Assembly: GCF_021044425.1 (NCBI RefSeq)
Contig: NZ_JAJNEC010000006.1
Location: 1-64,000 of the forward strand
Length of the DNA stretch: 64,000 nucleotides
DNA from: Niabella pedocola
GTDB lineage: Bacteria > Bacteroidota > Bacteroidia > Chitinophagales > Chitinophagaceae
Reading direction: 5' to 3'
In this document: piece by piece, positions 27,594 through 35,875 of the stretch
Layout: each line of letters starts with the position of its first letter
Numbering within the stretch: the first letter of the stretch is position 1
Program-made: the position numbers and the translations under genes
Notes under the pieces: model-generated
The model's input: only the letters and a program-made list of their open reading frames with translations
The model's database searches: none
Told to the model about the DNA's origin: nothing

Positions 27594-28559
27594 TTACCAG
27601 ATTGAAGGCGCCTGGGAAGATCGCCTGGACGGCTGTAAGATATTTCTATCCGAAGTTAATGTACCCTTGGAGATGGAAAATGTAATGGGCTGCCTGCGGT
27701 AGGCTTTAACCAACCGGCCATATTGCATGGCGGGATTCCATTTCCCTGAATTCCGGATCACGCGAAGGGCTTCGTCTTCCATACCATAGCCGTTGGTACT
27801 CAGCGCTTTTATATCCAGCAGGGTTCCATCTTTGTTGACAATAAATTGAACAACGACTTTATATTGGCCCTCGGGAGCACCAGCCCGCACAGGACGGGAG
27901 CCATCCAGCGTCCGGGTGAGATAAGAGGCCCAGGCTTTTGGGCCACCAGGAAAGCTGGCATCTTTGTCTTCCCGGGTGTAAAGGCTGTCGCCGTTGGTAA
28001 CGGTACCATCGGGATGATAGATCTTTTCGACCCCGGTATTTCCGGAGAAAATAACTGCCCGGATTTTTCGGCCGGTTGTGTCGTAGCTGATATCCTCAAG
28101 AGTATTTAGGATGCTGTCTGTAATGATCTCATTGAGGACGGTATTTTCTTTAAAATACCGGAATTGCTTTTTAAAAACAGCGGCTCCGCCGGTGTACAGT
28201 ATGGAGTCGGTCTGTCGGCCTCTGTCGTCCCATTTTTGTGTAAGTCCATCCTGTACATTGTATCTATAACGCTTTACCAGCTGAACGCGGCCATTCTTGT
28301 GGTAATCGATGCTTTTCCCATGCAATATATTTAAAGAAGAATCGGTATAGGAGGCGGAAAATATTTTTTGGTCATTGGGTATTAAAAAAAAATCGACCCA
28401 TACCGCCGAGTCCTGTTTTACGCCCTTGCCGTATATAAAGGCCTTTTCTTTTTGAGCGGGAGCCAGGCTGGCGTCAAAATAATAGGTGTACCGTTTGATC
28501 TGGCCATTTGCGGAAAGCGACAGCATCAGCATCAAAAAAGCAGGAAGGATGGTTTTCAT
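27594..28559 (-). CDS. TonB C-terminal domain protein with YwqK-like repeats
   Basis: A 321-residue exported protein: signal peptide (to SANGQ), a central region with toxin-antitoxin YwqK/MORN-like turns (DYHKNGRVQLVKRYRYN, IYHPDGTVTNGD), and a C-terminal TonB-type domain (YKVVVQFIVNKDGTLLDIKA, EALRVIRNSGKWNPA). There is no N-terminal membrane anchor of the usual TonB kind, so it is probably a periplasmic relative rather than an energising TonB itself. The upstream 240 bp hold the terminator of the neighbouring gene. Confidence 0.82.
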   Translation of the reverse strand: MKTILPAFLMLMLSLSANGQIKRYTYYFDASLAPAQKEKAFIYGKGVKQDSAVWVDFFLIPNDQKIFSASYTDSSLNILHGKSIDYHKNGRVQLVKRYRYNVQDGLTQKWDDRGRQTDSILYTGGAAVFKKQFRYFKENTVLNEIITDSILNTLEDISYDTTGRKIRAVIFSGNTGVEKIYHPDGTVTNGDSLYTREDKDASFPGGPKAWASYLTRTLDGSRPVRAGAPEGQYKVVVQFIVNKDGTLLDIKALSTNGYGMEDEALRVIRNSGKWNPAMQYGRLVKAYRRQPITFSISKGTLTSDRNILQPSRRSSQAPSIW

Positions 28560-28742
28560 ACCGAACGTGTTTGAAATAAGTTGTGAAACGTTTTGATTCG
28601 TATATCAAATATAAAACATTCTACATACGGACGGACAATGGTTACAAAGATCTTTAAAAAAATACAGGCCATGCTGCCCTGAAATATTCCGGACGGTTTG
28701 TGTTTTACAAAAACGCAACAGGACAGTAGCTTAAGGGGCAAT

Positions 28743-28785
28743 AAAAAGGCTGTAGCAAAAGTGAAGATTTTGCTACAGCCTTTTT
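28743..28785. terminator. Terminator after the S8 peptidase gene
   Basis: Perfect 18-nt arms (AAAAAGGCTGTAGCAAAA and its complement) around a 7-nt loop. Lying just downstream of the minus-strand S8 peptidase stop, it separates that gene from the TonB-domain gene. T-tracts are present in both directions. Confidence 0.88.
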
Positions 28786-28804
28786 AAGCAATTAAAGCTT
28801 CCGT

Positions 28805-30166
28805 TTAAAACTTACTAATATCCAACCGGCCTCCCGTAATGCATTTGCCGGACAGTGAGGGCGTGGGAATCGCGGCGTTGATAATCGCCGCTCTTATTTC
28901 TTTCATGCTGGCGCCGGGATGCGCAGCGGCATAGAGCGCTGCTGCACCTGCCACATGCGGAGCGGCCATAGACGTACCGCTCAATGCCGCATAGCTATTG
29001 TTCAGGTAGGTGGAAACGATCGATTCGCCCGGTGCGGCAATATCAACCGTCTTTGCACCATAATTTGAGAAATAGGAAAGATTGCCATTCCGGCCGATAG
29101 ATGCAACGGCAATTACATTTTCGGTTTTATAGTTGGCCGGATACACAGCGGTTTTGTCATTATTGCTGGCGCTGTTGCCGGCGGCAGCAACAATAAGGAT
29201 TCCCGCCTTGCCGGCTCTTCGAACAGCCGCTTCCAGGTTTTTGGAACTTACATTGCCTTCCCAGGAACAGCAGATGGCCACAATATTCAGTTTTTGCCTG
29301 GTCTTTAAGGCAATAAAATAGTCGATAGCCAGGGCCGCACTAAACGCTGTGCCGGTATTGCCTTCAATAAATTTTGCACCAAGAAGTTTTACATTCCAAA
29401 CCACGCCTGCCACGCCGATACCATTGCCGCCCTCGGCCCCGATGATGCCTGCAACATGGGTGCCGTGGAAATCGCCTCCGGTATATACCGTGGCGTTGTT
29501 ATTGTAAAAGTTCCAGCCGTACACATCGTCGATATAACCATTGTTATCATCATCGATCCCATTGCCCGGAATTTCGCCGGGGTTAACGCCCGCATTGTGC
29601 TTCAGGTCGTCGTGCTGATACATATATCCCTGATCAATTACACCAACGTACACATTGCCTGCACCTGTTTTATGATTATTCCAGGCGGTGCTGGCCTGGC
29701 ATCCGTATCCGCCGGCCTGCATATTCCATTGCGCATCGGTGTAATAAGGATCATTCGGTACATCTGCCGTGTGGTAAATATAATTGGGTTCAATAAAATC
29801 GATCTCCGGGGCATTCTTTACCGCATCAATGGCAGCAAGCGGATCCGATGCGGTTTCAATGAGGTCAACCTCACCGGCATCTTCAAAGCCGGGGATGGAT
29901 TTTGGATGGGCTTTCCCTTTTTGTTTTCCTTTAAGTTTCGTAAAAATTGCCGCCTTATTTTGGGCGGGTGTTCCGTCTTTGAACTTCACCAGCAGTTGGC
30001 CGGGCACATAATCTTCGGCTAAGCCGGATGCGGTAAGGCGCCGGGGGGTGCTTGCAGCGGATGAGGACAATGGATCACCGGAATTTACTTCGTTTTTTTG
30101 ACAACTGTACAGGCACAAACCGAGGCATAAACCCACGGTGAGTTTGAATGATTCTCTGATCATCAT
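28805..30166 (-). CDS. Subtilisin-like S8 serine peptidase, lipoprotein
   Basis: A 453-residue secreted serine peptidase. The signal peptide ends in a lipobox (YSC, Cys22). A propeptide-like region follows (YVPGQLLVKFKDGTPAQ ... IDFIEPNY), then the catalytic domain with Asp178 (VGVIDQGY), His234 (HGTHVAG), the oxyanion Asn331 (AAGNSA) and Ser399 (GTSMAAPH). The triad is complete. The N-terminal anchor would place it at the outer membrane or cell surface. The ATG at 30166 is followed at once by another in-frame ATG; either may be used. Confidence 0.94.
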   Translation of the reverse strand: MMIRESFKLTVGLCLGLCLYSCQKNEVNSGDPLSSSAASTPRRLTASGLAEDYVPGQLLVKFKDGTPAQNKAAIFTKLKGKQKGKAHPKSIPGFEDAGEVDLIETASDPLAAIDAVKNAPEIDFIEPNYIYHTADVPNDPYYTDAQWNMQAGGYGCQASTAWNNHKTGAGNVYVGVIDQGYMYQHDDLKHNAGVNPGEIPGNGIDDDNNGYIDDVYGWNFYNNNATVYTGGDFHGTHVAGIIGAEGGNGIGVAGVVWNVKLLGAKFIEGNTGTAFSAALAIDYFIALKTRQKLNIVAICCSWEGNVSSKNLEAAVRRAGKAGILIVAAAGNSASNNDKTAVYPANYKTENVIAVASIGRNGNLSYFSNYGAKTVDIAAPGESIVSTYLNNSYAALSGTSMAAPHVAGAAALYAAAHPGASMKEIRAAIINAAIPTPSLSGKCITGGRLDISKF

Positions 30167-30560
30167 GGTTTAGAGTTTAAAAGTTTATAAAGGGCCGGAG
30201 CATTGGGGAAATACTCCCGGATCAGTGCGAAAGTATTAACAAAATATGACATTTATAAAATTGTTCCGCGGCAGTGTCATTTAAATTTTGGGGCCAATGC
30301 TTGCTAAAGGGGCGCTTATAAACCGTCGGCGGTTTGTTGTTGATAGAAGAAAACGGAGCGGCTGCTTTTTTTATACAATGGAGTTGATTTTCGTTATCTT
30401 TATCAGGCGGTCGTGATGGTGGCGGCTTTGAGGCAATGCAGTACCGGATATTCGCCCCCTAAATCTATGTTCCGGGTTCGCAAGACCCCACTAAACACAG
30501 TAAAAGAACATAAGAAGACTGAGGATCGGCACGCTTGTTTATGCAAATTTTAAAAAAGGG
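30167..30560. other. Intergenic region between divergent genes
   Basis: About 400 bp with no supported gene. It must hold the divergent promoters of the S8 peptidase and DUF2911 genes. No exact TAnnTTTG box was identified at either end. Confidence 0.4.
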
Positions 30561-30564
30561 TTAT

Positions 30565-31080
30565 ATGAAAAAACTATTATTTTTTTTAGCGGGCATCTGC
30601 CTGGTTATCGGCGTATCTGCCCAGAATGGTGAAAAGAAAAAACCGGCCAGTCCACCGGCATCGGTTTCAAAAACGGTCAAATCGGGTGTAACCGTTTCCA
30701 TCAATTACAGTCAGCCATCTGTAAAAGGACGTACCATCGGTAAAGATGTGGAACCTACAGACGGAAAAGTATGGCGTGCCGGAGCCAATAAAACCACGCT
30801 TTTTGAATTGAGCAAAGATGCAACCATTAACGGGAAACCATTGCCTGCCGGCAAATACGGGTTGCACGTATTAACCGGAAATGGCGACTGGACCTTTATC
30901 TTCAGTAAAAAATGGGATCAGTGGGGAACCGAATACAATGAGGCAGATGATGCCCTGCGGGTTACGGTAAAGAGTAAAAAGCCCGAAAAATTTGCGGAGG
31001 CATTGACCTATACGATTGGCGACAATGGCCAGGTTTCCCTTTTATGGGGCGATCATGAGGCCGGGTTTACTGTAAAATAA
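30565..31080 (+). CDS. DUF2911 domain secreted protein
   Basis: A 171-residue exported protein: signal peptide MKKLLFFLAGICLVIGVSAQ, then a DUF2911 domain (VTVSINYSQPSVKGRTIGKD, KVWRAGANKTTLFELSKDATINGKPLPAGKYGL). The domain is common in Bacteroidota and has no assigned activity known to me. The start at 30565 places a clean signal sequence first; the upstream ATG at 30535 adds 10 residues without support. A terminator at 31108-31138 separates it from the polyketide locus. Confidence 0.86.
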   Translation: MKKLLFFLAGICLVIGVSAQNGEKKKPASPPASVSKTVKSGVTVSINYSQPSVKGRTIGKDVEPTDGKVWRAGANKTTLFELSKDATINGKPLPAGKYGLHVLTGNGDWTFIFSKKWDQWGTEYNEADDALRVTVKSKKPEKFAEALTYTIGDNGQVSLLWGDHEAGFTVK

Positions 31081-31107
31081 CGTACGGTTCATAAACGATC
31101 ATACTAG

Positions 31108-31138
31108 AGGGTTAGCCCGTTTGGGTGTAACCCTTTTT
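31108..31138 (+). terminator. Terminator between the DUF2911 gene and the polyketide locus
   Basis: Seven-bp stem AGGGTTA / TAACCCT with a 13-nt loop followed by TTTTT. It insulates the biosynthetic locus from upstream transcription. Confidence 0.65.
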
Positions 31139-31166
31139 AGTGACCTGCATAAATGTATTTTCCCGT

Positions 31167-31174
31167 TAAATTTG
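31167..31174 (+). promoter_or_regulatory. -7 promoter element at the head of the polyketide locus
   Basis: TAAATTTG, matching TAnnTTTG, ends 5 nt before the first ketosynthase ATG at 31180. It is the only consensus box seen at the head of the 14-kb gene run, so it is the likely main promoter. Confidence 0.5.
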
Positions 31175-31179
31175 CACGA

Positions 31180-32397
31180 ATGAACAGAGTGGTGATAACA
31201 GGTCGTGGAATTTACTCCTGCATTGGCAAGAACCTTGCAGAAGTAAAAGATTCCTTGTACCAGGGGAAGTCGGGGATCATATTCGATCCCGTTCGCAAAG
31301 CATTTGGATACCGGTCTGCCCTGACCGGTTTTGTAGAGCGTCCTTCATTAAAAGGATTGCTGGACCGGCGTTCCCGCATCATGCTTCCGGAGGAGGGTGA
31401 ATATGCCTATATGGCTACCATTGAGGCATTGCAGGAAGCGGGTCTTTCCGAGGAAGACCTGGCGCGGTTAGAGCCGGGCATTCTTTATGGAAACGACAGC
31501 TCCGCAAAGGCCGTCATCGAATCCACCGACCTGATCCGCGAAAAAAAAGATACCATGCTGGTAGGATCGGCTGCGGTATTTCAAACACTGAATTCTACGG
31601 TAACCATGAACCTGGCTACCATTTTTAAATTAAAAGGCATCAATTTAACGGTAAGCGCCGCCTGTGCCAGTGGTTCACACGCCATTGGGTTGGCCTACAT
31701 CCTTATAAAAATGGGGTTGCAGGATTGTGTGGTTACCGGTGGTGCGCAGGAGATCAACCACCTGTCTATGGGTACCTTCGATGCGCTGGGTGCCTTCTCG
31801 GTAAAGGAAGAGGCACCTGAAAAGGCATCCCGGCCTTTCGACAAAGACCGCGATGGCCTCATTCCCAGCGGCGGCGCGGCCACGGTGATCCTGGAAAGCC
31901 TGGAGTCTGCACAAAAAAGAGGCGCTACCATACTGGGGGAGGTGATCGGTTACGGATTTTCTTCCAACGGGGAGCATATTTCCAATCCTACGGTGGCAGG
32001 ACCTGCAAAATCGCTGCGGATGGCACTGAACGATGCCGGGGTGGATCCCGGTGTTATTGATTACATCAACGCCCACGCTACCAGCACCCCCGCCGGCGAC
32101 GCCAGCGAGGCCAAAGCCCTTGCGGAGGTGTTCCAGGGTTGTAATACACCGGTAAGTTCCACAAAATCAATGACCGGCCACGAATGCTGGATGGCAGGAG
32201 CCAGCGAAATTGTGTACTCCAGCATTATGATGGAACACGGATTTATGGCACCCAATATCAATTTTGAAAACCCGGATGCAGATACCGCAGCCCTAAATAT
32301 TGTAAAAAATACAACGAATAAAAATATAGATGTATTTTTGTCCAATTCATTCGGGTTTGGGGGAACCAACTCTACCCTCATTGTAAAAAAGTGGTAA
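31180..32397 (+). CDS. Beta-ketoacyl-ACP synthase (KS1)
   Basis: FabF-like condensing enzyme of 405 residues, probably extending an ACP-bound polyene chain. The full catalytic set is present: Cys162 (SAACASGSH), His299 (NAHATSTP) and His334 (MTGHECWMAG). The nucleophile elbow context ACASGSHAIG differs from the other ketosynthases of the locus, so it probably has its own substrate. The start is the ATG 5 nt behind the -7 box. An ACP gene follows 9 bp downstream. Homologous genes occur in aryl-polyene and flexirubin clusters (family knowledge). Confidence 0.92.
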   Translation: MNRVVITGRGIYSCIGKNLAEVKDSLYQGKSGIIFDPVRKAFGYRSALTGFVERPSLKGLLDRRSRIMLPEEGEYAYMATIEALQEAGLSEEDLARLEPGILYGNDSSAKAVIESTDLIREKKDTMLVGSAAVFQTLNSTVTMNLATIFKLKGINLTVSAACASGSHAIGLAYILIKMGLQDCVVTGGAQEINHLSMGTFDALGAFSVKEEAPEKASRPFDKDRDGLIPSGGAATVILESLESAQKRGATILGEVIGYGFSSNGEHISNPTVAGPAKSLRMALNDAGVDPGVIDYINAHATSTPAGDASEAKALAEVFQGCNTPVSSTKSMTGHECWMAGASEIVYSSIMMEHGFMAPNINFENPDADTAALNIVKNTTNKNIDVFLSNSFGFGGTNSTLIVKKW

Positions 32398-32415
32398 TTT
32401 GAGCTAATGCTAAGC

Positions 32416-32667
32416 ATGGAGAAAATAATAAATACGACCAATGCATTTTTGGTAGATGAATTCGAGGCCGATGCGGATCTGATAACGCCGGAGGCAAGTC
32501 TCAAAGAGGTATTGGACCTGGACAGCCTGGATTATATTGATCTGGTGGTGGCCCTGGAAAGTAACTTTCATTTTAAGGTGCAACCCGGCGATTTTCTACC
32601 GCTGGTCACCTTCAACGACTTCTATAACTATATACACGCACAGATTCAGAAAAAAGAGGCGGCCTAA
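32416..32667 (+). CDS. Acyl carrier protein (ACP1)
   Basis: An 83-residue carrier protein. The phosphopantetheine attachment serine is Ser37 in LDLDSLDYIDL. It has the acidic four-helix-bundle composition of ACPs. An ATG at 32407 would add three residues and is equally possible. It sits directly behind KS1, its likely partner. The 165 bp that follow hold a small hairpin (TGCACA-CC-TGTGCA near 32732) and the toxin-antitoxin genes. Confidence 0.92.
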   Translation: MEKIINTTNAFLVDEFEADADLITPEASLKEVLDLDSLDYIDLVVALESNFHFKVQPGDFLPLVTFNDFYNYIHAQIQKKEAA

Positions 32668-32832
32668 CGCTTTGTTTTATTTTTTGACACCGGCCGCGGT
32701 ACAAAGGGCAGCTTTGTTGCCACGCTCGCTTGCACACCTGTGCAGGGGTCGGCATGTTAACTCAGAAATAAAACCTTTCTGGAGATTTTAGGCTTGTTCA
32801 AAAAATGGTTATTTTTACGAAAAGGACGCATT

Positions 32833-33003
32833 ATGGGTACCTTGATCATCGATAAAAAAAAGTTTGTTGTTATTGAAGAAAAAAAGTTTGAGAAGCTGGA
32901 GCTTTTGGCTGCCCAAAAAACGGCTTCTGCAAAAAAACTTTCACTGGTAGAAGGAAGAAAACTGGCTCATAAACTGATTGACAAGTGGTCAAAAGAGAAG
33001 TAA
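32833..33003 (+). CDS. Putative antitoxin of a ParE-type module
   Basis: A 56-residue protein, basic and helical (KKFVVIEEKKFEKLELLAAQ, LSLVEGRKLAHKLIDKWSKEK). It has no recognised DNA-binding signature, but its size and its 19-bp overlap with a RelE/ParE-like toxin gene behind it fit an antitoxin. The ATG at 32833 is preferred to one at 32794 because the first 13 residues of the longer form look non-native. The pair interrupts the polyketide locus and has no evident role in biosynthesis. Confidence 0.62.
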   Translation: MGTLIIDKKKFVVIEEKKFEKLELLAAQKTASAKKLSLVEGRKLAHKLIDKWSKEK

Positions 33004-33281
33004 GGATTTTAGAGACTGCGGCCACTACGATTGCGGAAATAGCCTATTTTATTGAATCTAAAGGACTGCCCCAGACTGCCAAAAAATTTGTTAACGATAT
33101 TTTCTCCTTTGTTGAAAAACTTGCAGATAAAAGGGTGGTTCATAAGCCCTGTAGTTATAATCGGTGGGCGGATCTGAATTATCGGTGTGTTTCTTATAAA
33201 AAGAAATACGTAATTGCATACTTAAATCATACAAGCGAAATTGTCATCTGCGACATTGTTTCGTTTAAAATGCTTATCTAG
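32985..33281 (+). CDS. RelE/ParE-family toxin
   Basis: A 98-residue protein with the ParE/RelE fold pattern: N-terminal helices (TTIAEIAYFIESKGLPQTAKKFVNDIF), then a C-terminal sheet with RWADLNYRCVSYKKKYVIAYLNHTSEIVICDIV. It begins at a GTG that overlaps the antitoxin gene by 19 bp, implying coupled translation. Members poison gyrase (ParE) or cleave mRNA on the ribosome (RelE); sequence alone does not say which. Confidence 0.78.
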   Translation: MVKREVRILETAATTIAEIAYFIESKGLPQTAKKFVNDIFSFVEKLADKRVVHKPCSYNRWADLNYRCVSYKKKYVIAYLNHTSEIVICDIVSFKMLI

Positions 33282-33304
33282 CAGCACAAATACAATCCGA
33301 TTCA

Positions 33305-34195
33305 ATGGCAAACTGGGACGGAAGCTCCAAGGGAAATAAACTGGGCTATAGCATCTTTATCGGTCTGCTGAAGGCAGGAGGCCCGGCGCCGGCCTATTTC
33401 CTGCTGCGGTTTGTAGCCTTTTACTATTTTTTATTCAGCACCCGGGCCAACCGGGCTATAAAATATTACCTGCACAAGCGGTTGGGGTATTCCGGCTTCA
33501 AGGCCATCCGGCTCCGTTACCGCAATTATTGCTGGTTTGGGCAGGCCCTTATAGACCGCATCGTTATGATGAGCGGCATCCGCAACCGGTTCTCTTTCGA
33601 CTTTGATGGAGAAGAACACCTGCGGGAAATGGTAGCAGCCGGGAAAGGCGGCTTGCTGCTAAGCGCTCATATCGGCAACTGGGAAATTGCCGGCCATCTC
33701 CTTAAACGGCTGAATACGCGGATCAATATTGTAATGTATGACGGGGAGCACCAGCAAATAAAGGAATACCTGGATGGGGTTACCGGCGAGCGCAATGCAC
33801 GGATCATCGTCATCCGGGATAATATAGCGCATATGTACGAGATCATGGAAGCGCTGAACAACAATGAGCTGGTTTGCATGCACTCCGACCGGTTTTTGGA
33901 AGGCAATAAAACATTAAGCACTTCTTTTCTCGGCGCTCCGGCCCGGTTTCCCGCAGGCCCCTTCACCATCGCATCAAAACTGCCGGTGCCCGTTTCATTT
34001 GTGTTTGCATTGAAGGAATCGCACAAACATTATCATTTTTTTGCAACCCCGGCCACCGTATACCGCCATCATCCCGAAAAAGCCGGCCCGGAGGCCATCC
34101 TGGCCGATTTTGTGGAGCAAATGACCGGAAAAGTAAAGCGTTATCCCGATCAATGGTATAACTATTACCCGTTTTGGGATGAAACCCCGTCATAA
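33305..34195 (+). CDS. Lysophospholipid/lipid A-type acyltransferase
   Basis: A 296-residue acyltransferase of the HtrB/LpxL-like superfamily. The catalytic HX4E motif is His122-Ile-Gly-Asn-Trp-Glu127 (SAHIGNWEIAGHLL). An N-terminal hydrophobic helix near residues 30-45 would hold it on the inner membrane. In aryl-polyene and flexirubin loci such enzymes are thought to esterify the polyene to a lipid or alcohol acceptor. That role is inferred from family context. It starts 23 bp behind the toxin gene and is the first biosynthetic gene after the inserted module. Confidence 0.87.
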   Translation: MANWDGSSKGNKLGYSIFIGLLKAGGPAPAYFLLRFVAFYYFLFSTRANRAIKYYLHKRLGYSGFKAIRLRYRNYCWFGQALIDRIVMMSGIRNRFSFDFDGEEHLREMVAAGKGGLLLSAHIGNWEIAGHLLKRLNTRINIVMYDGEHQQIKEYLDGVTGERNARIIVIRDNIAHMYEIMEALNNNELVCMHSDRFLEGNKTLSTSFLGAPARFPAGPFTIASKLPVPVSFVFALKESHKHYHFFATPATVYRHHPEKAGPEAILADFVEQMTGKVKRYPDQWYNYYPFWDETPS

Positions 34196-34359
34196 ACAGC
34201 CGGTATTTTCGCTGCCACGGCTGTATTTTCCCTTTCATGAACCCGGAATGACGATTGATCCCATACAAATAACAACCGGGAGAAAAACTCCTGTTGCAAA
34301 CCAAAGATTCTGTAATTTTAGCGCGTTGGCCTTGAAAAATGCCAACTGTTTATTAGAGT

Positions 34360-34776
34360 ATGAGTATTGCTACGGACATTTTGCCCTATATCCCGCAACG
34401 GCCACCTTTTGTGATGATTCAATCGCTGGAGCGTTCGGATGACAGCGGAGCTGCAACGCAGTTTACCGTAACGGAAGATAATATCCTGGTGGCGGACGGG
34501 TATTTAAAAGAGCCCGGACTGGTGGAAAATATTGCTCAAACGGCGGCAGCCCGTATCGGCTATATCTGTAAACAGGAAAACAAACCCGTTCCCGTAGGCT
34601 TTATTGGAGCGGTACAGCAGTTAAAGATAAACCGTCTGCCTGCCATCGGGGAAGTGCTGGAAACGTCTATTCATATTAAGAACCAGGTATTCAATGCTAC
34701 TATTGTGGATGGCAGCATCGCTATAAATGGCGATGTGATCGCTTCCTGCGAAATGCGCATATTTGTTGCCGGATAA
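34360..34776 (+). CDS. FabZ-like hotdog dehydratase lacking the catalytic His (DH1)
   Basis: A 138-residue hotdog protein aligned by eye with FabZ: IPQRPPFVMI matches the FabZ start LPHRYPFLLVD, and LVENIAQTAAA matches ILEAMAQA. Glu56 therefore occupies the catalytic acid position. The GHFPG loop that carries the catalytic His in FabZ is replaced by ADGYLKEPG, with no histidine. A second dehydratase at 44730 has the opposite defect. Role: dehydration of 3-hydroxyacyl-ACP during polyene chain growth, probably only as a heterodimer. Confidence 0.85.
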   Translation: MSIATDILPYIPQRPPFVMIQSLERSDDSGAATQFTVTEDNILVADGYLKEPGLVENIAQTAAARIGYICKQENKPVPVGFIGAVQQLKINRLPAIGEVLETSIHIKNQVFNATIVDGSIAINGDVIASCEMRIFVAG

Positions 34777-34806
34777 AATTTTTCAACAACTTAAAACAAC
34801 ACAATC

Positions 34807-35451
34807 ATGAAAAAGATCTCAACCAAAATATTGTTATTGCTTTTTGCATGTACTGCAATGGCCGGTTTAAACAGCCAGGCCCAAACCCTGAATGAAGTAT
34901 TAACCAATAAGGAAACACCGATCTATTATTTTGGGATTGATTTTACAAAAGCAAAACTGATCGGGGATGCTGCCGCAAAGGCCGATGATATTGTGGCCCG
35001 CCAGTTTGACGGCATTAACGACCTGATGGTGAATGAAGCTAAAAAGTACGACATCGCCGGTGCCTTCCGCAAAGATGAAATGAACAGCGACCTGAGCTTT
35101 GTTTCAAAACGCAATCAGAAACGGGACCCGGAAACCCTGCTTTCCTCCAGCTCTGAGGATTATAACCTGTTAAAGGAAAGCGATATCACTACCCTCATAA
35201 AAGGCTTTAACACCGGTGATAAAAAAGGTACCGGGCTCTTGTTTGTGGTAGACGGAATGAGTAAACCCAAAAAAGAATTATCGGTTTGGGTAACCCTTTT
35301 TGATATCCGTTCCAAGAAAATATTGCTGACAGAACGCGTAGAAGGTTCGGTGGGCATGGGTTTCAGCTTCCGGAATTATTGGGCTACCGGGTTCAAAAAA
35401 GTCATCGACAACATCAAAAACAGTAAATACGCTGCGTGGAAATCGAAATAA
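34807..35451 (+). CDS. Exported protein of unknown function in the polyketide locus
   Basis: A 214-residue protein with a signal peptide (to NSQAQ) and no recognised domain. The mature part opens IYYFGIDFTKAKLIGDAAAKADDIV and ends YAAWKSK. It overlaps the thioesterase gene by one base (TAATG), so the two are translated together. A periplasmic accessory or pigment-handling role is possible, but nothing in the sequence shows it. Confidence 0.72.
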   Translation: MKKISTKILLLLFACTAMAGLNSQAQTLNEVLTNKETPIYYFGIDFTKAKLIGDAAAKADDIVARQFDGINDLMVNEAKKYDIAGAFRKDEMNSDLSFVSKRNQKRDPETLLSSSSEDYNLLKESDITTLIKGFNTGDKKGTGLLFVVDGMSKPKKELSVWVTLFDIRSKKILLTERVEGSVGMGFSFRNYWATGFKKVIDNIKNSKYAAWKSK

Positions 35452-35870
35452 TGAAGGAACTTAAAGATACAACCGAAGTCCTCATCCGTTTTAACGAGGC
35501 CGATCCGCTGGGTATTGTCTGGCACGGTCATTACATCCGCTATTTTGAAGATGGCAGGGAGGCCTTCGGAAAAAAATATGGTATCGGTTATCTTGATTTT
35601 TTTAAGGAAAATGTAGTGGTTCCGATCGTTCACGCAGAATGCAATTATAAAAAATCATTGAAATTTGGCGACACCGTAGTGGTAGAAACCATTTACGAGC
35701 CCTGCGAAGCGGCCAAGATCAATTTCCGGTTTAATTTATACAAAGGGTCCGACCGGTCCCTGGTGGCAACCGGCCGCACGACGCAGGTTTTTCTGGACAA
35801 GGATACGCAAACCCTTTTATTGAACAACCCTCCGTTTTTTCAGGAGTGGAAGCAAAAATTTGTGAAGTAA
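35451..35870 (+). CDS. 4HBT-family acyl thioesterase
   Basis: A 139-residue hotdog thioesterase. The 4-hydroxybenzoyl-CoA-thioesterase motif is clear: RFNEADPLGIVWHGHYIRYFEDGREAF, with the catalytic Asp18. It probably releases the finished acyl chain from ACP or edits stalled chains. The start ATG overlaps the preceding stop codon. KS2 begins 5 bp after its stop. Confidence 0.9.
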   Translation: MKELKDTTEVLIRFNEADPLGIVWHGHYIRYFEDGREAFGKKYGIGYLDFFKENVVVPIVHAECNYKKSLKFGDTVVVETIYEPCEAAKINFRFNLYKGSDRSLVATGRTTQVFLDKDTQTLLLNNPPFFQEWKQKFVK

Positions 35871-35875
35871 AGGGA

